Assembly (NCBI RefSeq): GCF_028583425.1
Contig: NC_072791.1
Span: 192,796,311 to 192,860,310 of the forward strand
Source: Eublepharis macularius
Taxonomy: Eukaryota > Chordata > Lepidosauria > Squamata > Eublepharidae
Length of the DNA stretch: 64,000 nt
Direction: 5' to 3'
A program made the translations under genes and the position numbers. This document shows, one piece after another, positions 32,501 to 43,315 of this stretch (positions are counted from its first letter, which is position 1; every line of letters starts with the position of its first letter). The notes beneath the pieces are model-generated. The model saw only the letters and a program-made list of their open reading frames with translations, had not been told where the DNA came from and did no database searches.

Positions 32501-34465
32501 TGAAAATGAGTACAGTACTAGAACTCAAGATTGTGAAAATAGAAACTTATCTAATTATCCTTCTTGAAGATTTCTTCAGGAGACGAGACAGCATGCAACA
32601 GGGCATTGTGAATCTTGTATATGATGATGTAAGTAGCAAAAACTTTAATTCGCTCTAACAAGAGGTGCATGATGTAACTTGGTAATTCAGTTTTCTCTTA
32701 TGTTTGCAGTATTTAAGTAGTTTTTAAAGCATCTCTCAAAGTAGTGCAGGCAGCTACTTTCAAAATCACATGCATGACACCCTCTGCACTAAGCTTGGGT
32801 GACTCTCATCTTCTGGCTGCCTCAGTTTCTTTTTGCTGTACATTTGTACTTATTTATAATATTTACATTTTAATATTTACATTTTGATATATGGCTTGAA
32901 GGGCTATTAAACTTGTCCACCAGAATATGAAAACCACCTGTATGCTTATGGTATAACATCATGAAATAATGACTGATACATGTGGCAGGCTTATTGTCTC
33001 AGGTGGTATTTACTTGATGGCTGTATTGTTTGAATTGTGGCTCACTCCCTAATTAGGCTTGCAGGCCCTTGGAATGTCTAGTAGTAGCCTTTGTGACAAA
33101 CTTCTTGTACACTGAACTGTTCTAATAATGAAGGCTTAACTAAGGTAGCTGTCTTCCAAAATAGCTTTGCATGAAAGGGCTGCAAAAACATCCATCAGCA
33201 AACACCTGCTATAACCAAGTGCATTTCCAGCTTCAGAAATTTCAGGCTGTAACTCCTGGTGTTATCAGTCATGGTTCCTTATTGGCCAGTGCATTGCTTA
33301 CTTACTAGTATCCAAAATCCGTCTCATGCTTGCACACTATTCTGGAGAAGGCATTGCCCAAACTCTTGGGCTTTATTTGAGGCCCAAAGTACATGCCAGC
33401 ACTGATCCGTAGTTACAGGGAATACTGGTATATGCGTAACTTGTTGGAACTGGGAATAAGTAGATGTCTTTGGCACTTAACTCATGCCAACTGCTAATGT
33501 ATATTCAGACCTTTCTGGGCCATTACTTGTCACATGATATCTAACAAAAGTTTGAGCTGAACTCTGTTGGAGTATAATTTTCTTTGTTTCCATCTTCTGA
33601 AGTAAAAAAGTAAAGCTGAAATAGCCAATATCCCTAGAGATGTGAAGGCCTTGTGGGGGGGGGCACAGAACAGGTATTTTTTTTGGGGGGGGTTAATTTT
33701 TTCTGTTTTTTTTCCTGTGGACCTTTTCAATTTTTCTGGTGGAAATTTGGGGAAACTCGGGGGGGGGAACTCCTTTAAAAGGAAATATATACTCTTTTGG
33801 AATGAGTGAAATACTCTAAAATCACATAAGGATAGGCATCTCTCTCTTGCTTCAGTATTGAATATATTTGCAATTTTGCTTTGAGAAAATGAAGCCGTTT
33901 AGACTTTTTCTGTAAATATGCCAGTTAATACAACTTTATATGCTCAGTTATACATAATGCCCTGTAGGTTAAAGCAGCAAAATGGGTTTAGGTTTGATAA
34001 AGTAAGTACTGCATACATTTCCATTTTCCTCAATTTTTCCTGAAAATCTTCGTCATGCTTTCTAAATTTCTGGAAGTTTTACATCTCTATGTATATTGCA
34101 TACCATGTTCAGGGTACAGCTGCAAAGGCACATATATATAAAGAATGCGAACTTACCTAAAGCTAAGGCACAGGCATAGCCTGCTGAGATATTGGGTATT
34201 TTTAAGGCAAGATTGTTTTTTATGATAATGTGCAGGATAGACTGATGTACTTTTAAAAAGCAAAGTAGCTCAGTTCATCTATTGAGTTGTGATGCCCCAG
34301 TCGTTCTTCTTGTTGCTTAGTAGATCCTGTCAGTTTATAGTATCTTTGTATGTAAAAGCTACTTATTAAGATAGTGAACAAATCACACAGCCCATACTGA
34401 ATATTGGTTGTTCTGATGGAGTTAAACTTCCTTTGCAGTTCTTGCAGTGCACCATGGCTATCTAA
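20496..34465 (+). CDS. GCA: GCA (grancalcin), complete gene in eight coding exons
   Basis: Grancalcin is a penta-EF-hand calcium sensor, abundant in myeloid cells, that dimerises through EF5 and moves to membranes on calcium binding; it is related to sorcin. The spliced frame predicts 220 residues (human has 217). The N-terminus [10 protein letters not shown] matches MAYPGYGG, followed by a Gly/Pro/Met-rich lead with MGQPVP. EF1 is at about 65-76 ([11 protein letters not shown]), EF2 at 105-116 ([12 protein letters not shown]), EF3 at 135-146 ([12 protein letters not shown]), EF4 at 169-180 ([12 protein letters not shown]) and EF5 at 192-220, ending [23 protein letters not shown] is near-identical to human. 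EF2 and EF3 keep all Asp/Glu ligands. All boundaries keep frame with GT-AG ends. It sits between IFIH1 and KCNH7 as in human. Sorcin is excluded by the N-terminus and the RYSKNG region. Confidence 0.95.
21757..21933 (+). CDS. GCA: GCA coding exon 2 (N-terminal lead and start of EF1)
   Basis: Encodes residues 9-67. It contains [18 protein letters not shown], a run of six GCT alanine codons (residues 49-54) and [10 protein letters not shown] entering EF1. Acceptor TAAAAG, donor GTAAGT. Confidence 0.93.
25215..25338 (+). repeat. dispersed repeat A copy in GCA intron 2
   Basis: Contains GACTCTCAAAAGCTTATC, TCTCTAAGCTGCCACTGAACTC and CTGCAGACCAACATGG in the order seen at 8645. Confidence 0.6.
26698..26885 (+). 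repeat. tRNA-derived SINE in GCA intron 2
   Basis: The head carries an A-box-like TGGCTCAGTGGGAGAGC, an anticodon-arm-like TCTGCTTCGTATGCAGA and the B box GGTTCAATCCCC. The tail includes CTGAGTAGACAATACTGACC. The same family lies reversed at 37697-37878. The head is most like tRNA-Ala in the related consensus I recall. It is not a functional tRNA gene. Confidence 0.8.
27199..27268 (+). CDS. GCA: GCA coding exon 3 (EF1)
   Basis: Reads [20 protein letters not shown] plus TYT and one base; acceptor TTTACAG, donor GTAAGA. It is nearly identical to the human exon. Confidence 0.95.
28640..28738. repeat. short palindromic dispersed repeat in GCA intron 3
   Basis: Contains CCATCCTAAACAGAGTTACA, an ATTGATTTCAGTAGAC centre and TAACTCCAGTTAGAATAGCA. 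It is the same foldback-type repeat as at 1085 and 31690. Confidence 0.5.
29051..29094 (+). CDS. GCA: GCA coding exon 4 (EF1-EF2 linker)
   Basis: Only 44 bases, reading [15 protein letters not shown]. It ends with the first calcium-ligand Asp of EF2 (residue 105) immediately before a GTATCCTTTT donor. Confidence 0.94.
29095..31001 (+). other. GCA: U12-type (minor-class) intron of GCA
   Basis: The donor GTATCCTTT matches the minor-spliceosome 5' consensus exactly. The 3' end has TTTTTTAAC, close to the TTCCTTAAC branch site, with its branch A (30987) 14 bases before the exon and a weak pyrimidine tract. The intron splits the EF2 loop after its first aspartate. It contains an 18-bp inverted repeat (29299-29316 / 29391-29408) and no recognised exon. 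Confidence 0.85.
29299..29408. repeat. 18-bp perfect inverted repeat
   Basis: CTGCTGCAGAGCTTGCTT (29299-29316) and its exact complement AAGCAAGCTCTGCAGCAG (29391-29408) flank a 74-bp spacer inside the U12-type intron. Confidence 0.85.
31002..31149 (+). CDS. GCA: GCA coding exon 5 (EF2 and EF3)
   Basis: Encodes [20 protein letters not shown] through the EF3 loop [12 protein letters not shown] to VAMG, 49 codons plus one base. The donor is GTAAGG. Confidence 0.95.
31690..31795. repeat. short palindromic dispersed repeat in GCA intron 5
   Basis: Starts GCAGTCCTATGCAGACTC and ends CTCTGTAGGATTATGC, with inverted ends around a CATTTACTTCAGGC centre. It is the third copy of the repeat seen at 1085 and 28640. 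Confidence 0.55.
31952..32065 (+). CDS. GCA: GCA coding exon 6 (EF4)
   Basis: Reads [20 protein letters not shown], then [18 protein letters not shown]. Acceptor CCAG, donor GTAAGG; phases 1 in and 1 out. Confidence 0.96.
32570..32628 (+). CDS. GCA: GCA coding exon 7 (EF5)
   Basis: Reads [20 protein letters not shown], matching human DFFRKRDHLQQGSANFIYDD. Donor GTAAGT. Confidence 0.95.
34439..34465 (+). CDS. GCA: GCA coding exon 8 (C-terminus)
   Basis: Encodes FLQCTMAI and the TAA stop after acceptor CTTTGCAG; the human protein ends FLQGTMAI. Intron 7 (32629-34438) holds only poly-G/poly-T low-complexity tracts near 33650-33770. Confidence 0.95.
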   Translation, partial: FLQCTMAI

Positions 34466-34640
34466 GTGCCAACTATGGAAGAGATTGCCAGAGTCTGACC
34501 AACTGTTTTGAGAAAACTAATGGATGCTGTGAAAACAAGGCTGCCACTGACTTTTCCACGTTTCTGCCCGCTAACACACATCTTCTGTATAAAATTCCTT
34601 TGATTTTTAGTGTGTAGTTTGACAATAAACAATTGTTCAT
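34466..34640 (+). other. GCA: GCA proximal 3' UTR with poly-A signal
   Basis: AATAAA at 34624-34629 follows the stop by about 160 bases and is a plausible proximal poly-A signal. A second AATAAA at 36346-36351 could serve a longer 3' UTR; which is used cannot be told from sequence. Confidence 0.55.
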
Positions 34641-37600
34641 ATTTTACAGTAATTCTTAGAAGTGTGCCATTCTTTATGCATATTGATGTTAGACTTTAAA
34701 AATATGTTTGGGTTATGCTCTCAGGATCGATTAGAGGAGAAACACAATCACATTTTATGACAAGGTTCTAAACAGGGTTCAGCTCATCCTTAAAGTGCAG
34801 TGGCCCTTTTGTTTGAAATTGCCATAAAGGCCGGCTGCTTTAGATAAGAAAACAGTTTATGCTGCTCATCTGTCACATTCTAAATGTCTGAAGAAAACCT
34901 ATTGAGTTAGGTTCCAAGTGCCATCTTAAAACAAGCATTTTGGTATGTTGTCTTCGGGATGCTTAATAGATTAACTCAAATTTAGCCTGGTAGACTGTGC
35001 TCATAGTGAAGATTATTTAAGGTTGGTTGAACAGAGCTTGCTTCAAGCTTTTATTTTTTTAGATCTAATCTGCAGAGGAATTCATGAGCCTCTGTAACGC
35101 ACCCACACTTCACTTAAGTTTAAAACATTTGAAGCACTTCTAGATGTGCAGGGGGGGCGGGGGCTTCCTAACTGGCCCTTTAGTGGGCATACTGTTTTCA
35201 TATGGAATCCCCATATTATCTTTGCAGCCCAGTAAACAAAAGCTTGATTGGATTATCAAGGCCAGCACCATATATTTCCCCTGCGCTCTCCTGCATGAAA
35301 ATAGACCCAAGTAACCTGCTAGGGAAGCCCCTTCTTATTGTGAATGAGTTCTATTTATGATTATAGTGATTTCATCAAGGACTCTGAAATGGTGCCGAGA
35401 CAGAAATGGTGCCAAGGCAGCTCCGTTATCTAGTGATGTATAAACTGCCCAAAGCAGCACCTTTCACTGTTCAACCTCAATTTGTACACCTATGTATGAT
35501 CTGTGGATTTCAGTGAAGCTTCCAAGTTAAGAGCAGTCTGTGGCTAATGGATCAACAATGTTTAGTTACTTTCTAACTACTCATAGCTTAGTTAAAATGT
35601 GCGAATTCAATTTTATTAGCCATCATGTAGATGCTACTGCTTATAGGGGATTGAACTCTTTGCTGCTGCTTCTGTAGTGGTAACCTTTGACATATGTGTA
35701 ACGAGGCTGTTCAGCTATGCTGCACAGAGCCACTTGGAAGGCACTAGTAGAAGGGCATAGAGTTTGATGGCCCCCTATGTTGCAGCTTACCACTGTTGTA
35801 ACAGCCAGTGGATCTACTTGTTAGTGCAGCTGCACATCCTGTGGTATTTCTTTGTATATGTTAAATTCGTGCTTGGATCCACTTTCTTAAGCAAAGGTTG
35901 CCTTAATTAGCGAAGGGGGCACAAATCGCAGGTGACCTATGTCAATTGAAATGTAAAGGGTCAATTTACCTGGCAGTTACTGTAATTTCTCATGCTAGTT
36001 AAGACACTTTCAGTATGGAAATTTGTAATGTATGTATACAACCCTATATAACTAAATTTTGTGCTTTCTTCATCCTCCTGAACAATTATACCAGTATACG
36101 GGATTCTTTTTATAAAAAGTATTTAAGCCCATGTGACTTTTCCTTTGCAGCTGCCATTACAAATCCTGCATTTGCTAACATTTGCATGTGTAATTTTGCT
36201 GTTCACAATTGTCAAGTAATGGTTGTAGATGATTTGCAGTCTATGTAGAGGCGTTCTTACCGTATGGAATTGCTAGATACTGTCCTAACTGTACAAATGC
36301 TCTTGTAGTAATTATTTTCATTACTATCCTGGCCAATTGTCTGAAAATAAAACTTGGAGCTGGCTTTATATGCTTTCATAGAAAGGCTGTGTAAATCTGA
36401 GAGATTCTTTAGTAGATCTTGTAGAATAACTTCATTACTACTACTAGGGAGAGCTTGAATTCTGTATAAAACAGTGCAGCATATTAGGCAATGTATGGGT
36501 GTAATAAAAAACGTTAGGGTTTTTGGGGGCGGGGGGTACATTCCAGCCCTTCTGGAACTGCACCTTATGACAATGTCCCGTGTTTTGCTGTATCTTGAAA
36601 ACTTAACATGTCTAGGAGAAAACACCGTTCTAGAGCTGCTGTTTTTTGTGCACCTAGTATGTTCAGGTAATATGTGTTTATGATTGCCTTCATTCCAATG
36701 TACTGGGATACTGAAGGACAGCCTCTTTTCTTTCTTGTGTTGCGGAGGAACATAATGCAGTACTTGTAAAGCTGTAACAAGCCTTTGGAAAAAGCTAAAA
36801 TGTTTAAGAGACTACATGATGACTTGCTTGTATAGATGGTAGAATATAGATAAAATATAAATTTTGCCATTTTGAGTAAAACGATCCCTTGTGGGCACTA
36901 CACTCTGTTGACTGTTCTCCAGTATGGAGAGGGTCTCCTCTATTGAACCTGTCTGAGAATCATCCACATCGGTACTACTTAGTGGCTGAGGAGCCACCTG
37001 TGGTTGTTTGACATGCTACCTTTTGCTCTTCTTAGCGCTATTCCCTATGGTTCCACCCCATGTTAGAGGAAAGTGCCTAATTTCTAAGAATTGGGATGAT
37101 TTCATATGGGCCCAAGATTAATTTAACAGTTTTAGTTTTTCTATACAACACAACATGTCCATGATTATAGCAAGAGTGTGAAGATGGAGGGGATGGGTCT
37201 ATGAGGATGGGTCATAGTGGTGAAATGAGGCATACCATTGTTGAATGCTAGCCCATAAAACAAAACTCCCTGCAAGCAGGAAGCTTAGCACAAGGAGTGG
37301 CTTTAACCACCTATTCTTCTACATAAATAGTATAAAACACAATGGCAACATAAATTTTTTTAACATCCATCATAATAGATCTGGAGACCTCAAAATGCTT
37401 GCATAGTGTTTTGTGTCATCACAAGCCTTGCTCCTCACTCCATGAACTCATGAAGCTGCCCTGTTTTGCGAGTTACACTGCATACTCCAAAGATCCATGA
37501 TTTTTCTCTAAATGTGAATTGAGTATTTTTCATGTTACATTAATGCATATATTAATGCATTATGTGATTTAACATGTGATTTAACCCCCACATTTATCCA

Positions 37601-37690
37601 GGTATTGGTCTCCAGTTTCATTTATAAAGTGGATATGTGTTGACGGTTACATGCATCCTGCATGTATTTGCATATATTTGTATGTATGTT
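34641..37690. other. GCA 3' flank, no gene recognised
   Basis: It may include an extended GCA 3' UTR up to about 36370. No frame with recognisable protein similarity and no confident repeat was seen. Confidence 0.5.
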
Positions 37691-37696
37691 TGCTGT

Positions 37697-37878
37697 AGCA
37701 TGAATAGGACTACTGAGTCAGACCATTGGTCCATCAAGCTCAATTTTGCTTGCTCTTGTCCGGCAGCTGCTATCCAGGGTTGATACTAGCTGATTTTTTT
37801 TAGCTGGAGATGCTGGGGATTGAACCTGGGACCTCCTGCATGCCAAGAAGATGCTCTACCACTGAGCCATGGGTCCTC
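37697..37878 (-). repeat. tRNA-derived SINE, reverse orientation
   Basis: The minus strand reads CCATGGCTCAGTGGTAGAGC, a GCATGCAGGAGGTCCCAGGT-like arm with a B box (GGTTCAATCCCC), and a tail ending TGGTCTGACTCAGTAG. It is the same family as 26698-26885. Confidence 0.8.
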
Positions 37879-40800
37879 CAGTTACAGATGGGCTAGCTAA
37901 TGTTTAACAGAAGTAGTGAAAGACAGCCCTCCATGCTCAGAGGTACACTGATCATTAAAAGGGATAGATAATAGTTTGGTGTTGTTTGTATGGGGGGCGG
38001 TATTGTGAAGGGCATATAATAGTCATTAAATTGTTATGGTTGATGGGAATCGCAAATGTGGCTCTCTTATGATGTGCAGAGAGAGTACCACTGATTCATG
38101 TGATGTCTTAATGGTTGTTAAGAGGCAGAGAATTCAACAAAACAACTTGTTTGTGTCCTGTACAAAACTGGATAATTTGGGAACAACCAGCTGTAAATAT
38201 GACAGTCTGCATACCTTATTTATAGGTTCCGTTATTTTCCTTTACTCCATAGGGCACACTAGAAACTCGGAGGAAGAAAACACAATGCTTCAGTTACATA
38301 AGTCTGGTTTGAACTTTTGTAGCTTTGCTGCTTGAAAAACAGTTCTAATCAAGCAAAGTCAATTTTGCAAATGTGGATAGGCAATAGATGTGTGCATGTG
38401 TTGAAAGATGCATAAAAGTTAGCATCAGCTACAGTGCATGTGGGAATCCTTTGTTAGGTCGGTATGCCCATTGCCAAAGCAAGATTAGTGCTACTATTCA
38501 TTTAGCAGAATGGAGGGCCTTCTGATCTCTGCTTCCCCCTTTCCCTGATAAATGAGCAACCGAAGCTACCCATGTCAGCTTTTCTACCCATGTATAACAG
38601 GTAGAGAGTGTGGAGGCTAGCAACACAGTCTTGGCGAGCAAATTAAAATGGGAGTTAGAACTGCTGTACCTCTTAGTTCTACTTACAGCAACTTCATTTA
38701 ACCTAACCTCTCTTTTAGCGAGATAGAACAAGCTCTTTTAATCTCTGCTTATAAAAGAATGTGTTTGCCCTGTGTTTGAGTCCTTCAGTTTTTCCTGCAG
38801 CAGTGAATATCAATATACCAAGAGGCCATAGTTTGCATTTGTTTGTTACAGCAAAAAGCTCTTCGGTCAAATCAAATTTTGTTCGTGATCTGTGCACTCC
38901 TGAAAGCACTGCTTGTTCCTATTGCCTTAGTTAGTGTTCCAACTACTCTAATGGACTCTTTGGAGAGTGTTTAGGAAAGAGAGAAAATAAGGCATGTAAG
39001 AGAAAACGGCTAAACAACCCTGCAAACCGCAACATGAAATAGACCAAACGTTTATTTTTGCCATCTAGATTTTACATAGCGAGACTTGCACGCTGTTTTC
39101 ATGGCAGAAAAGCTGGCACTCTCATGAGCCAATGGCACGCCAGTCACTGTTTTTAAATAGACCTTCAGAATATCTTTGCATTTATATAGATATCCGTTCA
39201 GTTAATAATGCATTTTGACCCCTTGGTGGAAGTTGGGTGGGATCCGTGATCATTAGTAGGATTAGCTTCCTTACTTCAAACTTCCGCGCTTCGGCTGACA
39301 GGCAATTGCTACAAGAGGGCTCATTTGAGACAGCTGGACATCAAGAAGTTCAGGTGATTCCAGGCTGCCTAAAAAATAAGCAGGTAGCTGGGACACAGCC
39401 AGAGAGGATGGCTTAAAAATTTGACAGGAATACAGAATAGCGGGAATTTGATTACCGAGGCTGAAGTTCTATGCTGAGATTCTGATAATTGTTGCTGCAT
39501 TTAGTACTTGTGTAGATAGTATGCTGAGGACACATCTTGAACCAGGGTTCTGTAGTTATTTTGCACAATGTGGCTGCTTAAAATTCCATTAAAGTGGAAC
39601 CACTTCACACATTGTGGAAGTGGAAAAATGTACTACTTGTGTATACATCAAATTATGAGTGCGTGTGAGCACATACATGCGTTAGCAGCTTCTTGCTCTG
39701 GAAGATTTAAAGGTATACATGCCGCTTCCCTGTTAGAACTTTATAACTCTCATTGGCAATCCTATGCATAGGCAATAACTCTTCTGAACATTCTGCAGCC
39801 ACAAGAGCTATTTCTTTTCTGCATGTCATCCCATACAGCTTTGATTTATCCCTCGAGTTTTGTGCATGTGGCTGTTCTGTCTTCAAATTCTTCCTATACT
39901 TTTCTGCATTCTGCATGGTGAAAGGCTGCATCCACTGCAGAAACTGTCTTTCTCCAGGATTTCTGCAGCTTTTCTCCCTGCACACATACCCCAGTGTTAT
40001 TTTTACAGCAACATTAAACAACGGGGTTTTTTTTGAAGTGCAGACTGTTTTATTTGGTGTAAGCCTGCCCCTGCCATTCAATCTCTTCTTTATCCCCCTG
40101 TGTCCTGATTGGTAGAACAGCCAAGTGTTATCATACCCTTTCTCCCCCTTTCTTCTCTCACCACTCAGCTCTCATCCTTAAAACTCCTCATTTGTTGTAT
40201 GGCAGTTAATTTCATCAGTAAATCAGCTTCTCACGGACACAAGCTATCAGCAGTATCTGTGCAGGAGTCTATTTTTTTCAGACCTGTTTTTTCCTGTTTA
40301 TTTAAACAACTTTTCAATGTCACTGTTTTTAAAAAATATATATTAAAAATGTAAAAAAGGCTTCCAAAGTTGTGAAACTCCTGCTTAATATTTTTAAATT
40401 TCCCTCTAGAATGCCTTGGCCAGTCAATAAAACTGCTGATGTCAGAAAGATGGCAGCAGAAATGGGGCGTTTTTCTAAGTGCAGAAATAAAAACCAGACA
40501 CCAGTTCAACTCCCTTGAATGTGGAATTACAGAAGCCCAGTGCGGATCCGATCCTTGCAGGCTGAATATGCAAAAACTCACTGTGAGTGTGCAGAAGAAG
40601 CCCCAGGTAATAACAAGGGGACATGGTCCTAGGAGAATTCGTAGGCTTTGCTGAAATACCATATATATATTCATCTGGGAGGAAACTGACCCTCTGACAG
40701 CTACTTGTATAGCCAAAATTAAATACATAGCAAGAAGTAGCTACATCTGCATTACCAGAACTATTCAGAAAAGCTCACTCTGAAAAGTTTTCTACTGTTC

Positions 40801-41253
40801 TTAAAATAGAAACAGAGAGACGGCAGCCATCCACAATTGTACTTCTGCCTGCCCCTGGAAGCAGAATTTGGTGCCACTGTGCGTGCTTCGGCATTCCTTT
40901 CCAGCTTCGACACTCTTACTTATCTGCTACAGGGCCAAATTGAGGTCTTGCTTGCTTCATCAGTCAGGAAAGGAAGACGAATAACAGAATCTTGGAAGAA
41001 ATGAGGTAGGAGACATGGCAGGGGCAGCTGCTCTCACTGCATATGGACTGTTACAGGGAAAAGCATATTCTCCAGATCTCAAACTGGCAACCCTAAAGAT
41101 AGCCTCAAACACAGTACAAACAGAAGAGACCTTTTCCATAGAATGAGAATGGTTAAAGGTTAAGGGAACTAATGACCTGAATATTGATAGAATTTAAAGC
41201 TTGTTATTTTGATTGTACCACCCAATTTCTCGTCATTCCATTTGAGAAGTAGT
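37879..41253. other. intergenic DNA, nothing recognised
   Basis: Spacer between GCA and KCNH7. Several 60-160-codon frames exist on both strands, but none shows family similarity, splice context or composition suggesting coding. Confidence 0.55.
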
Positions 41254-41268
41254 AAGGGAGGCTGCAGT

Positions 41269-41559
41269 TGGGCCCCGTGGTGCAGAGTGCTAAGTGGCAG
41301 TACTGCAGCCCAAGCTCTGCTCACGACCTGAGTTTGATCCTGGCAGAAGCCAGGTTCAGGTAGCCGGCTCAAGGTTGACTCAGCCGTCCATCCTTCTGAG
41401 GTCGGTAAAATGAGTACCCAGTTTCCTGGGGGTAAAGTGTAGATGACTGGGGAAGGCCACCCCGTAAAAAGTCTGCCAAGAAAACGTCGTGGTGCGATGT
41501 CCCCCCCCATGGGTCAGTAATGACTCGGTGCTTGCACAGGGGACTACCTTTACCTTTTT
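41269..41559 (+). mobile_element. Sauria-type SINE with 15-bp target duplication
   Basis: The tRNA-like head GGGCCCCGTGGTGCAGAGTG is followed by the squamate-specific body (GTAGCCGGCTCAAGGTTGAC; AGTCTGCCAAGAAAACGTCG). It ends in the Bov-B-like tail GGGGACTACCTTTACC. It is flanked by perfect AAGGGAGGCTGCAGT copies (41254-41268 and 41560-41574). This family is a strong squamate marker. Confidence 0.88.
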
Positions 41560-41574
41560 AAGGGAGGCTGCAGT

Positions 41575-43025
41575 CTCATAGTGCTTGCAAACTGCATTCT
41601 TCTACCCTCTTAAAAAGGTTGAGTTAGGAGGACACAGTTCTAATAGTCAAGAACAGTTGTAATGGGTTGCTACACATTAGACCTCGTTTGGCTTATTCTG
41701 AAACATGAGTTGAAGCAAACGTTTATGAATTGGATCCAACACCTAACAGAAGTAGTTCATCAGCTTCTCCGTCCCCAGCAACCTCTTGCCCACACACCCC
41801 TCGTGTCACCAGCGAGTGTTAGGGGACACTGGACCACTCCGTGTGGTATGGGAGGCTGCCACAAAGAGAGGATTCAGGAGGAATCACCTTTCTTCCCTCT
41901 TCTGTGAACCTAATTCCATCCACACAGCATTATGCCGTTAACAGAGGATGGAGGGGGAGATTCCTGCAATATAGAATCTTACTTGGAATCTTTTAGAGCT
42001 AATTAAGAAATTTGGGGGGTGGCAAACTCCTGAGTGACAGCATGCATTCCCCAGAAGTTAGTGCCATGCCTACCTGATCGTTTCTCTTTTGGTCAGAGCT
42101 GCTGCAGCAGCATTCGACATTTGTCCTTCAGTCAGAATCTGTGAGCGACTATTTCTCTTTTTATTTTTTTAGTATTTTTCTTCTGAATTATTTTTTGGCT
42201 TGGGAATTTTGGAAGGGATTTCAATCCCTGATGCACGACATCTTTCCTCTCTCCCACTGCAACCCCCAAAGTGGCCCACAACAATGCTGCTCCTGGAGGA
42301 CTCCTTCTCAGTCCTGAGGCCATCTTCCACATGAATCTCCTTCTCTGTGGGCCGTGCATCTACGGCACAGCAAACTTCAATTTTTCAACATTGTGCTGTT
42401 CATAGAAGAATAAAGGAGGGGAAATAGTTCTTGCTAACAGCCTCTTCTTGCTGAAGTGCCTTGTCCTGATGGCAGAGTATAATCACTCAACAGTGGTATT
42501 TTAGGGAGCAGAGAAGTAGAGAGGAGCCAATGAAACACTGCTGCTCTTAAGATGCAACACTGATGTAACTACTGCTTCCTCACTTGGACTGCTTTCATAG
42601 GCTGTGAAATGAGGTATTTCTTCTCCATTGTAGTGATGGTGCCTGTAAAGGGCAGTCTACTTGGCTAGTTCCACAGGGGGATTTTTTAACCGGTGTGGTA
42701 CACAAGAATGCCACTAGAATGAAGGGAAATGTCTACATTATGTTGTCCCCATTTTGAGCACATCATGGCATTCCCCGGGCTTTCCTCTTTAATCTGGAGA
42801 AAACACAAAACCTGTTTTACTCGGATTAAAGGGGAGAACTGCAGCATGGCTATGGATGAAGCATCAGTCTGGGTGGTCCACTGTTAGCCACCGTGGAGAG
42901 GAGGCAAAGCTGAGCTCTGCTTTCAAAATGGCATGGGGCATCACCATGCCCACAGTCATTTAGCCCCTTGTAGCTGCCAGAAAGCAGAGAGGGATGGGAT
43001 AGCAATAGTTTAGGCCTTTGTGACA
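41575..43025. other. intergenic DNA, nothing recognised
   Basis: No exon or confident repeat was seen. Confidence 0.5.
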
Positions 43026-43029
43026 CCAA

Positions 43030-43315
43030 AATATGTGTTAGATCCAAGCTTCTGTAAGCAGGAGGAATTTGCATGGATCTTGCCTACTTTCCCCTGCAGC
43101 CTCTTGCATTTTCCACAAAATCAGGAATTAGGTCAGGAAGGAATTTTTCTCCAGGCCAGATTGGCTAGGGATCCTGGAGGTTTTTGCCTTCCTCTGGGCA
43201 TAGAGCAGGGGTCACTGAGGGAGGTGGGGGGAAGATAGCTGTGAATTTCCTGCATTGTGCAGGGGGCTGGGCTAGATGACCCTTGGGATCCCTTCTAGCT
43301 CTATGTTTCTCAGTA
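43030..43315 (+). mobile_element. CR1-like LINE 3' end
   Basis: Contains TCAGGAAGGAATTTTTCTCC, a GGTTTTTGCCTTCCTCTGG segment and the CR1 terminal pattern GGGCTAGATGACCCTTGGGA followed by CTAGCTCTATGTTTCT. It is 5'-truncated with no coding left. Confidence 0.65.

Noticed and set aside
33650-33770. G-rich runs as a G-quadruplex regulatory element in GCA intron 7
   Set aside because: The runs are mostly single long homopolymers mixed with T-runs and look like low-complexity sequence; no ordered set of four short G-tracts is clear.
39707-40728. Frames of 120-165 codons on both strands between GCA and KCNH7
   Set aside because: No family similarity, no splice context, Phe/Ser/Leu-rich translations typical of AT-rich noncoding DNA, and opposing frames overlap each other.
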